From contig NZ_CP027773.1 of NCBI RefSeq assembly GCF_003019815.1, positions 5,387,501 to 5,451,500 of the forward strand: a stretch of 64,000 nt of DNA. The letters run 5' to 3'. Made by a program: the position numbers and the translations under genes. Positions 55,392 through 64,000 of the stretch are shown piece after piece (within the stretch, counting starts at the first letter, position 1; the number at the start of each line of letters is the position of its first letter). This DNA comes from Variovorax sp. PMC12 (GTDB lineage: Bacteria > Pseudomonadota > Gammaproteobacteria > Burkholderiales > Burkholderiaceae_C). The notes below the pieces were generated by a model. The model was not told the DNA's origin. It was given only the letters and a program-made list of their open reading frames with translations, and searched no databases.

Positions 55392-56068
55392 CAGAGCAGT
55401 CCTTTCTCGGCCATCGAGAAGCTCTGGCCGGGGCTCACGATGACGTGGTCGAGCACGCGCACGTCGACCAGCGCGAGCGCGGCGCGCAGCGTCTGCGTGA
55501 GCGATTCGTCGGCGCGCGACGGCTCGATGGCGCCGCTGGGATGGTTGTGGGCCAGCACCACGGCCGCGGCCTGGTGGTGGATGGCGCGCGTGACCACTTC
55601 GCGCGGGTAGACGCTGGTCTGCGTGAGCGTGCCGCGGAACATTTCTTCCAGCATGATGAGGCGGTGCTGCACGTCGAGGAAGACGACCACGAACACCTCG
55701 TGCGGGCGCGAGCCGATGTGCAGCTGCAGGTATTGCTTGACCGCCTCGGGCGAGTCGAACACCGTGCGCTCCTTGAGCTTCTCGCCCATGGCGCGCCGCG
55801 CCAGCTCGAGCACCGCGATCAGCTCGGAGCGCTTGGCGGTGCCGCCCATGCCCTTGACGGCCTTGAGGTCGTCAGGGCCGGTGTGCAGCAGGCCCGACAG
55901 GCCGCCGAAGCGCTCGAGCAGTTGCTGGGCCAGTTGCAGCACGTTCTTGCCCGCCACGCCGGTGCGCAGCAGCAGGGCCAGCAACTCGGCATCCGCCAGC
56001 GCGGCGGCGCCTCGCGAGATGAGCTTTTCGCGTGGACGGGCGTCGAGAGGGAGATCCTTGAATGCCAT
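55391..56068 (-). CDS. radC: RadC family JAB-domain protein
   Basis: A 225-residue protein with a helix-hairpin-helix part (LERFGGLSGLL, then LKAVKGMGGTAKRSEL) and a JAB/MPN metalloprotease-like domain with AHNHPSG and the following ADESLT. RadC was once linked to DNA repair, but its role is unresolved. The start at 56068 yields MAFKDLPLDARPREKL, the family's usual beginning. Upstream codons in the same frame lie inside the fkpB region of the other strand. Confidence 0.92.
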   Translation of the reverse strand: MAFKDLPLDARPREKLISRGAAALADAELLALLLRTGVAGKNVLQLAQQLLERFGGLSGLLHTGPDDLKAVKGMGGTAKRSELIAVLELARRAMGEKLKERTVFDSPEAVKQYLQLHIGSRPHEVFVVVFLDVQHRLIMLEEMFRGTLTQTSVYPREVVTRAIHHQAAAVVLAHNHPSGAIEPSRADESLTQTLRAALALVDVRVLDHVIVSPGQSFSMAEKGLL

Positions 56069-56176
56069 GAAACCCTGGGTGAAACCTTGGCGGAGCCGGG
56101 TGGAAGCCCCGGTCCTTAAAATGAAGTCCAGTTTATCGGGACACCCACCTTGTCTTTGCCCACCTCCGCCGCTCCC

Positions 56177-56620
56177 ATGTCCCAAGTCGTGACTTTCGGC
56201 TCCTTCCTGACCTTGCACTACCGGCTGGCCGGTCCGGCAGGCGACATCATCAACACTTTCACCGACAAGCCGGCGACCCTGTCGCTGGGCACCGGCGAGC
56301 TTTCGCCCGCCATGGAGCAGCGCCTGATGGGCCTGGAAGAGGGCACCCACGCCACCTTCGAGCTCCCCGCCGGCGAGGCCTTCGGCGAGCGCAATCCCGA
56401 CATGCAGCAGTGGGTGGCGCGCAAGCTGCTCGCCCAGATGGGCGACCCCGACGAGCAGTACGCCGTGGGCGACGTGGTGCAGTTCCCCACGCCCGACGGC
56501 ACCGGCAGCTACGCCGGCGCGGTGATCGAATCGAACGAGACCGGCGTGCGCTTCGACTTCAACCATCCGCTGGCCGGCCAGCCCGTGACCTTCGAAGTGA
56601 AGCTCATCGGCGTGCTATGA
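56177..56620 (+). CDS. fkpB: FKBP-type peptidyl-prolyl isomerase (SlpA/FkpB type)
   Basis: A 147-residue cytoplasmic prolyl isomerase and chaperone with the SlyD-like layout: FKBP core (FGSFLTLHYRLAG) with an inserted flap (LPAGEAFGERNPDMQQW) and the returning strand VTFEVKLIGVL. ATG 56177 is chosen; a TTG at 56150 would add nine residues. Neither has a clear ribosome site. Its stop overlaps ispH (ATGA); fkpB-ispH pairing is common in proteobacteria. Confidence 0.9.
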   Translation: MSQVVTFGSFLTLHYRLAGPAGDIINTFTDKPATLSLGTGELSPAMEQRLMGLEEGTHATFELPAGEAFGERNPDMQQWVARKLLAQMGDPDEQYAVGDVVQFPTPDGTGSYAGAVIESNETGVRFDFNHPLAGQPVTFEVKLIGVL

Positions 56621-57585
56621 ATACAGGCATCTCCGAAGTCATCCTGGCCGAGCCGCGCGGCTTCTGCGCGGGCGTGGACCGTGCCATCGAGATCGTCGAG
56701 CGCGCCATCGCCAAGTTCGGCGCGCCGATCTACGTGCGCCACGAGATCGTGCACAACACCTACGTGGTGAACGAGCTCAAGGCCAAGGGCGCGATCTTCA
56801 TCGAGGAACTGTCCGACGTGCCCCCCGGCGCCACGCTGGTCTTCAGCGCGCACGGCGTGAGCAAGGCCGTGGAGCAGGAGGCGCGCGACCGCGGCTTCGA
56901 GATCTTCGACGCCACCTGCCCGCTGGTGACCAAGGTGCACGTCGAGGTGGCCAAGCTCGCGAAAGAGGGCTACGAGTTCATCATGATCGGCCACAAGGGG
57001 CACCCCGAGGTCGAGGGCACGATGGGCCAGCTGTCCAGCGGCATCCACCTGGTGGAAGACGTGGAAGACGTGGCCAGGGTCTCGCCGGGGCAGACCGACA
57101 AGCTCGCGGTCGTCACGCAGACCACGCTGAGCGTGGACGACGCCGCCGAGATCGCTGCCGCGGTGCGCGCGCGCTTTCCGGCCGTGCGCGAGCCCAAGCA
57201 GCAGGACATCTGCTACGCCACCCAGAACCGCCAGGACGCGGTCAAGATCATGAGCCCGCAGGTCGACCTGGTGATCGTGGTCGGCAGCCCCACCAGCTCC
57301 AACAGCAACCGGCTGCGCGAATTGGCGCAGCGCCTGGGCACCGAGAGCTACATGGTCGACTCCGCCGAAGAGCTCAAGCCCGAGTGGTTCGAGGGCAAGA
57401 CGCGCATCGGCCTCACCGCCGGCGCCTCGGCCCCCGAGGTGCTGGTGCGCGAGGTGATCGACCGCGTGCGCGCTTTCGGCGCGGTGTCCGTGCGCAAGAT
57501 GGACGGCATCGAGGAAACCATCAAGTTTCCGCTCCCCAAGGGCCTCAAGCTCGACGACATCCCCCCTCCCGGACACATCTCTTGA
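56617..57585 (+). CDS. ispH: 4-hydroxy-3-methylbut-2-enyl diphosphate reductase
   Basis: IspH is the last enzyme of the non-mevalonate isoprenoid pathway, making IPP and DMAPP. The 322-residue protein has the three Fe-S cysteines in PRGFCAGV, DATCPLV and DICYAT. Other active-site parts are EIVHN, SAHGVS, HKGHPEVEG (catalytic His and Glu), TQTTLS and SNSNRL. It is essential in most bacteria of this group, and here is translationally coupled to fkpB and to the next gene. Confidence 0.97.
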   Translation: MNTGISEVILAEPRGFCAGVDRAIEIVERAIAKFGAPIYVRHEIVHNTYVVNELKAKGAIFIEELSDVPPGATLVFSAHGVSKAVEQEARDRGFEIFDATCPLVTKVHVEVAKLAKEGYEFIMIGHKGHPEVEGTMGQLSSGIHLVEDVEDVARVSPGQTDKLAVVTQTTLSVDDAAEIAAAVRARFPAVREPKQQDICYATQNRQDAVKIMSPQVDLVIVVGSPTSSNSNRLRELAQRLGTESYMVDSAEELKPEWFEGKTRIGLTAGASAPEVLVREVIDRVRAFGAVSVRKMDGIEETIKFPLPKGLKLDDIPPPGHIS

Positions 57586-58547
57586 ACGACAAGAACACGA
57601 ACCGCTGGCGCTCCGAAATCGAGAGCGCCGCCGCCAGGCTGGACGCGCGCGCCGGTCATTTCCTGCGCCAGACGCCGCTGTGGAAGCTACCGGCGGCCGC
57701 CTTCGGCGTCACGGCGCCGGGCGCCGAGGTCTGGCTCAAGCTCGAGCACATGCAGGTCAGCGGCAGCTTCAAGGCACGCGGCATGATGAACCGGCTGCTG
57801 GCCAACGACATTCCCGAAAGCGGCGTGGTCGTGGCTTCGGGCGGCAATGCCGGCATCGCCACCGCCGCCGCGGCGCAGGCGCTGGGCGTGCCTTGCCAGG
57901 TTTTCCTGCCGGGTGTCTCGCCGGAAGCCAAGCGTGCGCGCCTGCGCGCGCTGGGCGCCGAAGTGGTCGTCGTCGGCCAGCTCTATCCCGATGCGCTGGC
58001 GGCCTGCCTCACGCGCCAGAAGGAGTCCGGCGCCTTGCTCACGCACGCCTACGACCAGCCCGAAGTGGTGGCCGGCGCAGGCACGCTGGGCCGTGAAATC
58101 GAAGCGCAGGGCGGCCTGCCCGACGCGGTGCTCGTGAGCGTCGGCGGGGGCGGCCTGATCGGCGGCCTCGCCGGCTGGTTCGAGAAGCGCGCCCGCGTGG
58201 TGGCGCTGGAGCCCGAGAAGGCGCCGACCCTGTTGCGCGCCCGCGAAGCCGGCGAGCCGGTCGACGTCGAAGTGGGCGGCATCGCGGCCGACTCGCTCGG
58301 CGCGCGCCGCATCGGCGCCATCGCCTGGGAAATCACGCAGCAGCAGGTCGCGCAGGCGCTGCTGCTGTCCGACGAATCCATCCGCGCCGCGCAGCAGTGG
58401 CTGTGGAAGGAGCTCAAGCTCGCCGTGGAGCCGGCCGCCGCGCTGCCGCTGGCCGCGCTGCAAACGGGCGCCTATGTGCCGCGCGAAGGCGAGAAGGTGT
58501 GCCTGATCGTCTGCGGCGCCAACGTCGACCCCGCCACCGTCGCCTGA
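57582..58547 (+). CDS. PLP-dependent serine/threonine dehydratase-like enzyme
   Basis: A 321-residue fold-type II PLP enzyme. The cofactor lysine is in GSFKARGM, the phosphate loop is GGGGLIGG, and ASGGNAGIATAAAAQALG contacts the substrate carboxylate. No C-terminal regulatory ACT domain is present, so it resembles catabolic serine/threonine deaminase or racemase relatives. Translation probably starts at TTG 57582, which overlaps the ispH stop (TTGA); the first in-frame ATG is about 55 codons later, past the conserved start of the fold. Confidence 0.85.
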   Translation: MNDKNTNRWRSEIESAAARLDARAGHFLRQTPLWKLPAAAFGVTAPGAEVWLKLEHMQVSGSFKARGMMNRLLANDIPESGVVVASGGNAGIATAAAAQALGVPCQVFLPGVSPEAKRARLRALGAEVVVVGQLYPDALAACLTRQKESGALLTHAYDQPEVVAGAGTLGREIEAQGGLPDAVLVSVGGGGLIGGLAGWFEKRARVVALEPEKAPTLLRAREAGEPVDVEVGGIAADSLGARRIGAIAWEITQQQVAQALLLSDESIRAAQQWLWKELKLAVEPAAALPLAALQTGAYVPREGEKVCLIVCGANVDPATVA

Positions 58548-58571
58548 CAAGCCGCCCTCTAAAATCGACCG

Positions 58572-59903
<1,332 letters not shown>

Positions 59904-59913
59904 GGCGCAGGGC

Positions 59914-59943
59914 TTCAAATAGCGGAAATTTCTCCGCTATAAT
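59914..59943 (+). promoter_or_regulatory. Sigma-70 promoter of the tRNA-Ser gene
   Basis: TTCAAA (59914-59919) and a perfect TATAAT (59938-59943) are separated by 18 bases; the tRNA begins 18 bases after the -10 box. The two boxes flank an inverted repeat (AGCGGAAATTTCTCCGCT). Confidence 0.75.
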
Positions 59944-59961
59944 CAGAGGCTCGACAGCACC

Positions 59962-60051
59962 GGAGAGGTGGCAGAGTGGTCGAATGTACCTGACTCGAAA
60001 TCAGGCGTACTAGCGATAGTACCGAGGGTTCGAATCCCTCCCTCTCCTCCA
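59962..60051 (+). tRNA. tRNA-Ser (anticodon CGA)
   Basis: Acceptor stem GGAGAGG with CCTCTCC, anticodon arm CCTGA-CTCGAAA-TCAGG (anticodon CGA), a long variable arm (CGTACTAGCGATAGTACC) as in class II tRNAs, and T-arm GAGGG-TTCGAAT-CCCTC. CCA is encoded at 60049-60051. The discriminator reads T instead of the usual G. It reads UCG codons. Confidence 0.95.
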
Positions 60052-60056
60052 AGAAT

Positions 60057-60080
60057 GGCCCCGCAAGGGGCTATTTTTTT
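60057..60080 (+). terminator. Intrinsic terminator after tRNA-Ser
   Basis: GGCCCC-GCAA-GGGGCT hairpin followed by ATTTTTTT, 5 bases after the tRNA 3' end. Confidence 0.88.
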
Positions 60081-60602
60081 GCCTGTTCCATCCCAGGGAA
60101 AAGCCGCTTTCAGATTCAGGTCGGCTTAAGTTTCCCCGCCGATACTGCAGAGGACGGTCTTTTGGCGTTGGTAGAGGTCGCTTCGGCACCCGCCTTCACG
60201 GCGGTTCCTCGAGGCTGGAGGTCGTCATTTCCTTTGTATGGCCGAGGGCGCATGTCGCTCGTTCGGCCGGCTGTCAGAAAGCCCTTGCGGCACATGGCCC
60301 GGCATTGAGCGCCTGCCTTCGGAGAACTATTTCTTCGAACCGACATGACCCTGAACGCGTGCGCTCACGGGTGAAATATTTTCTCGAAGAATGGCTGAGC
60401 CGCGCTCAAGACGGCGCTCATCGGGTGTAGGAAAAGCGCCGTTTCCCGGCCCGAACGTCGAAGTTTTCCACGCTGCCCATTTCGCAGGCACCGTGTTGCA
60501 GGCCACGCCAGGCAACGATTCCGCGCGCAATCCCCTTGGTTTTCCCCAAAGTTGTCCCCAGTCGGCGGGGAAAACCCAAGGACGCCTTTTCAGGCCCCGC
60601 GC
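60081..60602. other. 520-bp gap without a convincing gene
   Basis: Between the tRNA-Ser terminator and the regulator gene. Open frames exist on both strands (for example 60116-60346 on the minus strand) but show no family features and no good ribosome sites. TTCTTCGA near 60328 and TCGAAGAA near 60383 form a spaced inverted repeat. I see no integrase or direct repeat of the tRNA end. Confidence 0.5.
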
Positions 60603-61427
60603 TTACGCCCGGGCGCGCTCTGTTTCCTCTAGCCAGGTGGGCTCGTTGGAGGTGTCCGGAAAGCCGCTGTCGGCCATGGCCGGCAACCCTGCCGATCCCG
60701 GCACGTGCCGCAGCTCATACCCCCGTCCATAGACCGAGTGCAGGACGAACTCGCTTTCCTTGTGCAGCGACAGCTTGCGGCGGATGTTCGCCACGCAGCA
60801 GTCGAGCACGCGGCTTTTGCGTTCGATCCGCGAATCGACCCACAGCGAGGCCAGCAGCCATTCACGCTCCAGCAGCCGCCCCGCGTTGCGGAACAGCAGC
60901 AGCGCCAGTTCGAACTCGCGCGGCTTCAGCCGGATCTCGCTGCCGTGGTGCACCACCACCTTGCGGCTGCCGAGGAAGTGGTAGCTGCCGAACAGCGCGC
61001 TCACCGAAAGTGGGTGCAGCAGGGTTTCATTGCGGCGCAGCGCCTCGCGCACGCGCAGTTCCACCTCGAAATCGTCGACCGGCAGCACCGCGAAGTCGAT
61101 GCCGGCACCGGGGGAATCGTTACCGGTCACCGCCAGCACCTCGTTCAGCAGGTCGCGCTGCAGTGCATTGACCACCAGGAAGATGGGAATGCGCAGCGCC
61201 TTGCACATGGCGGTGAGCACCGGCCAGGCGCCTTCGTCCTTGAGCACGACCAGCAGCAGGTCGAATGGCGCGCCGTTGGTCACGGCGCTCAGGAAATCGG
61301 CGCTGGAGTCGAATGGCGCCGATGTGCAGCCGATCTGCTGCAGGCGCTGGCCCCAGGCCTTCGCCTGGGCCTTGTCGCAGCCCACCATGGCCACGTGGCG
61401 CGAGCCTTGAGCGTTGTTCATGTCCAT
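60603..61427 (-). CDS. OmpR-type winged-helix regulator with degenerate receiver
   Basis: A 274-residue protein. The N-terminal ~125 residues follow the receiver fold (HVAMVGCDKAQAKAWGQRLQ...) but the strand that should end in the phospho-acceptor Asp reads FDLLLVVLKDEG, with Val at the expected site. The C-terminal DNA-binding domain is clear: LKPREFELALLLFRNAGRLL, SRVLDCCVANIRRKL and LHSVYGRGYEL. It probably works without phosphorylation. Lying directly after flgN on the same strand (42 bp), it may regulate flagellar or linked genes. An ATG two codons later (MNNAQ) is an alternative start. Confidence 0.82.
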   Translation of the reverse strand: MDMNNAQGSRHVAMVGCDKAQAKAWGQRLQQIGCTSAPFDSSADFLSAVTNGAPFDLLLVVLKDEGAWPVLTAMCKALRIPIFLVVNALQRDLLNEVLAVTGNDSPGAGIDFAVLPVDDFEVELRVREALRRNETLLHPLSVSALFGSYHFLGSRKVVVHHGSEIRLKPREFELALLLFRNAGRLLEREWLLASLWVDSRIERKSRVLDCCVANIRRKLSLHKESEFVLHSVYGRGYELRHVPGSAGLPAMADSGFPDTSNEPTWLEETERARA

Positions 61428-61468
61428 AGTTCGATGCGGTTTGGAGGGCAGGGCGGCGGCGGTGCCGC

Positions 61469-61933
61469 TCAACCCACTGCCAGGCGGCTTCCGCCGCCGG
61501 ATTGCGTCTTGCGGATGCCGTCCGGGCCGTAGAAGAGCTGTGCGCTGGCCTGCAGGAAGTGCAGCGCCTGCTGGGTGAAATCGAGGTGCGCGTACACCAT
61601 CGAGCCGTTGCGCAGGTTGTGGCTGCGCGCCTGCACCGCCAGCACCAGCAGCTCGGCCCAGGCCTGTTGCAGTTCGGGGCCGCCGCCCGCCGCAGCGGCG
61701 TCCGCGCCCGCGCGGCCCGGCTCGTAGCCCATGGCCGCCTGCATGGCTTCGCGCTCGCGGTCGAGCTCGGCCATGCGGTCGAGCAGGCGGGTCTTCTCGC
61801 TGGCGATGGCCGCGAGATCGGTGAAAACGCCGGCCGACATGGCCTTGGCCTCCCGGTCCAGCACGGCCAGGAATTCCCCGATGCAGGCCGCTTCCGTGCG
61901 CAGCCTGGCCAGCAGAGCCTGGGCGTCGTTCAT
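61469..61933 (-). CDS. flgN: Flagellar export chaperone FlgN
   Basis: A 154-residue helical protein that guards hook-associated proteins FlgK and FlgL before export. It has the typical N-terminal helix pair (ALLARLRTEAACIGEFLAVL, then SEKTRLLDRMAELDRERE) and the later N-rich pattern (HNLRNGSMVYAHLDFTQQAL). Its ATG overlaps the flgM stop (ATGA), the usual flgM-flgN order. Confidence 0.85.
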   Translation of the reverse strand: MNDAQALLARLRTEAACIGEFLAVLDREAKAMSAGVFTDLAAIASEKTRLLDRMAELDREREAMQAAMGYEPGRAGADAAAAGGGPELQQAWAELLVLAVQARSHNLRNGSMVYAHLDFTQQALHFLQASAQLFYGPDGIRKTQSGGGSRLAVG

Positions 61934-62238
61934 TGGCCGTCCTTCTTGCCGTCGAGCAGGTCGCGCACGCTGGCCAGCAGGCCGTCGGCGATGCGCTCCG
62001 GGCGCACCTGGTAGCGGCCCGCGCGGATGTCCTCGCGGATCGCCGCCACGCGGGCCGCGTCGAAATCGCTGCCATCCGTGGCCGCGGGCAGCGCATGGAC
62101 GTGCGCGGAGGCCTGCCGCGCAGCTTCCTTGGCTTCCTTGGTGCGCTCGGGCGCGTCGGCGCCGGTCATCGGGGCCGCGCCCGTGGCGGGCGAGCGATGG
62201 AGGGGCGTGGCCGAAGGGGCGGGTTGATCGATTTTCAA
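61930..62238 (-). CDS. flgM: Anti-sigma-28 factor FlgM
   Basis: A 102-residue mostly disordered protein; the conserved C-terminal helices contain FDAARVAAIREDIRAGRYQVRPERIADGLL (split over two helices), which bind FliA. FlgM is exported when the hook is finished, releasing late flagellar transcription. It lies 90 bp after flgA on the same strand. Confidence 0.9.
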   Translation of the reverse strand: MKIDQPAPSATPLHRSPATGAAPMTGADAPERTKEAKEAARQASAHVHALPAATDGSDFDAARVAAIREDIRAGRYQVRPERIADGLLASVRDLLDGKKDGQ

Positions 62239-62328
62239 GGTGATTCCTCAGGGGCTGACCGGTATATCGGCAGCCCTGGCAAGAACTTTAGGAATTGCGT
62301 GCACGAAGGTTGAAACGGGCGCCAGCGG

Positions 62329-63045
62329 CTACTGCGCGAGCTGGATCTGCCCCTCCTCGTCCGCCACGCCGCTGACCAGCCGGCCCTCCCGGGTCTTGGC
62401 CTGCACCACCGCGCCGACCCTCGCCCCGCTCAGGGCCTTGCCCTCGGTGCTGACCACGAATCCTTCGCCCTGGGCCACCAGCTTCACCGCCTGGCCCTGC
62501 TGGATGACCGTCACCCCGCGCACCGATTCCTTGCGCAGCGGCGCGCCCGGGCCGATGCGGTTGGCCGCCACCACCCCGACCAGTTCGGCCGCGCTGGTGA
62601 TGACGGAGCGCGGCAGCCGCGTGAGGTCGCCGGTGCGCTCGGTGACGTCGCCCGCGCCCAGCGGGCGGCCGGTCTCGATGGCGCGCGCGGCCACGAAATA
62701 GCTGCCTTCCACCGACACGTGCGCCTGCACGAAGCGCGTCCAGGGCCGCTCCGTCTGGCAGCGCACGCCGACCGACACCCGGCCCCACGGCGTGGCGCCC
62801 GGCGGCAGGAAGGCCTCGGGCGCCTCGCAGGGCGGCAGCGCCTCGGTGCCGCGGCCTTCCAGGCTGATCGTGACCTTGCCCGGCAGGCCGGCGGTCTGCA
62901 CCTGCAGGTATTTCTGGATGGCCGTGCCGGCGGCATCGGCCGCGGGTGCCGAAGAAGCCCACGCGGGAGCCATGCACGCGGCCATCGCCAGCAGTGTCGG
63001 CAGCACGGTGCGCAGCAGGCGGGTCCGGAGCTGTAGGAGGTTCAT
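62329..63045 (-). CDS. flgA: Flagellar basal body P-ring formation protein FlgA
   Basis: A 238-residue periplasmic chaperone for P-ring assembly. A signal peptide (LLPTLLAMAACMAPAWAS region) precedes a SAF domain with ARAIETGRPLGAGDVTERTGDL, ITSAAELVGVVAANRIGPG and the terminal EGFVVSTEGKALSGARVG. It diverges from flgB across 220 bp, where the flagellar promoters should lie. Confidence 0.9.
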   Translation of the reverse strand: MNLLQLRTRLLRTVLPTLLAMAACMAPAWASSAPAADAAGTAIQKYLQVQTAGLPGKVTISLEGRGTEALPPCEAPEAFLPPGATPWGRVSVGVRCQTERPWTRFVQAHVSVEGSYFVAARAIETGRPLGAGDVTERTGDLTRLPRSVITSAAELVGVVAANRIGPGAPLRKESVRGVTVIQQGQAVKLVAQGEGFVVSTEGKALSGARVGAVVQAKTREGRLVSGVADEEGQIQLAQ

Positions 63046-63265
63046 CGGCAGCGTGAGGAAAGGGCAAAAAAACAGGTGGCGCCGGAGTCGACGCAGACAC
63101 GCCGACGCCGGGCAATTCTAGAAATCCGGTGCCGGATCGAAGGTGCGAGCAGCAGGCGAAAACCCCCTTTGTTCGGACGATTGCAAACGCGATGCATGCA
63201 TAGACTCGCTTTCCATCTGTCGCTGCGCCTCGTGCATCGGCGACGCCACAACGGATGGAAAAAAG

Positions 63266-63673
63266 ATGATCGACAAGCTGGATGCGGCGCTTCGCTTCAA
63301 TCGCGAAGCCCTCAACCTCCGGGCCGAGCGCCAGGAGGTGCTCGCGGCCAATATCGCGCATGCCGACACGCCCAACTACAAGGCGCGCGACTTCGACTTC
63401 GGCAGCCGCCTGAGCGAAGCCGTCGAGCGCGGCCGCGCGTCGCAGTCGATGTCGCTGGCCACCACCTCGGCGCGCCATCTCGCGGGCCAGGCGCAGGCCA
63501 TGCCCGACAAAGACCTGCTCTACCGCACGCCCAACCAGTCGAGCCTGGACGGCAACACCGTCGAGATGGACGTCGAGCGCATCGCCTTCGCCGACAACGC
63601 GCTGCGCTACGAGTCCAACCTCACCGTCATCAACGCCAAGATCAAGTCGCTGCTCTCCGCGGCGCAGCAGTAA
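63266..63673 (+). CDS. flgB: Flagellar basal body rod protein FlgB
   Basis: A 135-residue proximal rod subunit. It has the rod-protein N-terminal motif VLAANIAHADTPNYKARDFDF and the C-terminal heptad region VEMDVERIAFADNALRYES. The ATG at 63266 gives MIDKLDAALRF, and GGAAAAAAG precedes it. No signal peptide is present, as rod proteins leave through the flagellar type III apparatus. Confidence 0.93.
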   Translation: MIDKLDAALRFNREALNLRAERQEVLAANIAHADTPNYKARDFDFGSRLSEAVERGRASQSMSLATTSARHLAGQAQAMPDKDLLYRTPNQSSLDGNTVEMDVERIAFADNALRYESNLTVINAKIKSLLSAAQQ

Positions 63674-63676
63674 GCC

Positions 63677-64000
63677 ATGCCGTTCCCAAGCAGTTCCATG
63701 AACATCTTCAACGTGGCGGGCTCGGCCATGACCGCGCAATCGCAGCGCATGAACGTGACCGCGAGCAACCTGGCCAACGCCGAGAGCGTGGCCGGCCCCG
63801 ACGGCATGCCCTACCGCGCCAGGCAGGTGGTGTTCGAGGTCGCGCCTTCGGGCCACCAGGACATCGGCGGCGTGAAGGTGTCGGGCGTGATCGAAGACCC
63901 GTCGCCGCCCAGGATGGTGTTCGACCCCAAGAGCCCGCATGCCAACGGCGAAGGCTACGTCGCGATGCCCAACGTCAACGTGGTCGAAGAGATGACCAAC
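63677..64000 (+). CDS. flgC: Flagellar basal body rod protein FlgC (cut by window end)
   Basis: The frame starts at ATG 63677, 3 bp after flgB, and runs open to the end of the window (108 codons). The rod motif TASNLANAESV and the later YVAMPNVNVVEEM identify FlgC. The N-terminus may also start at the second Met (MNIFNVAGSAM), which matches other FlgC proteins better. Confidence 0.93.
   Translation, partial: MPFPSSSMNIFNVAGSAMTAQSQRMNVTASNLANAESVAGPDGMPYRARQVVFEVAPSGHQDIGGVKVSGVIEDPSPPRMVFDPKSPHANGEGYVAMPNVNVVEEMTN

Noticed and set aside
60116..60346. Minus-strand 76-codon frame after tRNA-Ser
   Set aside because: No ribosome site or recognisable features, and composition unlike coding DNA of the neighbours.
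59962..60602. tRNA-Ser as integration site of a mobile element
   Set aside because: No repeated 3' tRNA end, integrase or phage gene follows; the next genes are flagellar.

Overview
The window is GC-rich and bacterial. Gene content (cyoABCD-SURF1-regBA, fabV, a betaproteobacterial-style flagellar cluster, group II truncated haemoglobin, selenocysteine formate dehydrogenase) points to a betaproteobacterium of the Comamonadaceae, most like Variovorax. The genus is inferred from protein character only; no database search was possible.

Layout. (1) 1-11.5 kb: the tail of an unrecognised gene, then a 2,769-residue TpsA/CdiA-type two-partner-secretion exoprotein with an AT-rich C-terminal toxin module and a candidate immunity gene. 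Behind it lie a collapsed second TpsA 3' end and an orphan CdiA-type toxin/immunity pair. (2) 11.5-27 kb: a nearly complete selenium island. It holds mnmH (tRNA 2-selenouridine synthase), a PhnCDE-like ABC importer probably for a selenium oxyanion, selD, selC (tRNA-Sec), selB, selA, fdhE and the respiratory formate dehydrogenase fdoI-fdoH-fdoG. fdoG contains an in-frame TGA at codon 196 followed by a SECIS hairpin. The importer takes up the element, SelD activates it, MnmH puts it in tRNA wobble bases, SelA/SelC/SelB put it in FdoG, and FdhE matures the enzyme. A small lipoprotein gene heads the fdo-sel operon. (3) 27-35 kb: an FtsX-type permease, a lone OLD-like ATPase, a phd/parE toxin-antitoxin pair, a LysR regulator divergent from an MFS exporter, slyX and a TrhA/haemolysin III protein. 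(4) 35-42.6 kb: the redox two-component system RegBA, SURF1 and the cytochrome bo-type quinol oxidase CyoABCD, all in one orientation. (5) 42.8-49.3 kb: an MHS-type transporter, a HAD phosphatase, a small hypothetical, and a polar amino-acid ABC importer operon ending in a 2-oxoglutarate/Fe(II)-type oxygenase. (6) 49.5-60 kb: fabV, truncated haemoglobin, FAD reductase, a periplasmic cyclic nucleotide phosphodiesterase, Smr protein, radC, then fkpB-ispH-PLP dehydratase-serS and tRNA-Ser(CGA). (7) 60.6-64 kb: an atypical winged-helix regulator followed by flgN, flgM, flgA and divergent flgB, flgC (cut by the window end).

A dispersed repeat of about 125 bp occurs four times between genes (17.1, 23.4, 34.6 and 48.4 kb). 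It is built of two GC-rich hairpins flanking a less conserved core, and two copies sit inside operons. The least-explained parts are the toxin modules at 8.4-11.5 kb, the repeat family, and the lone OLD-like ATPase.
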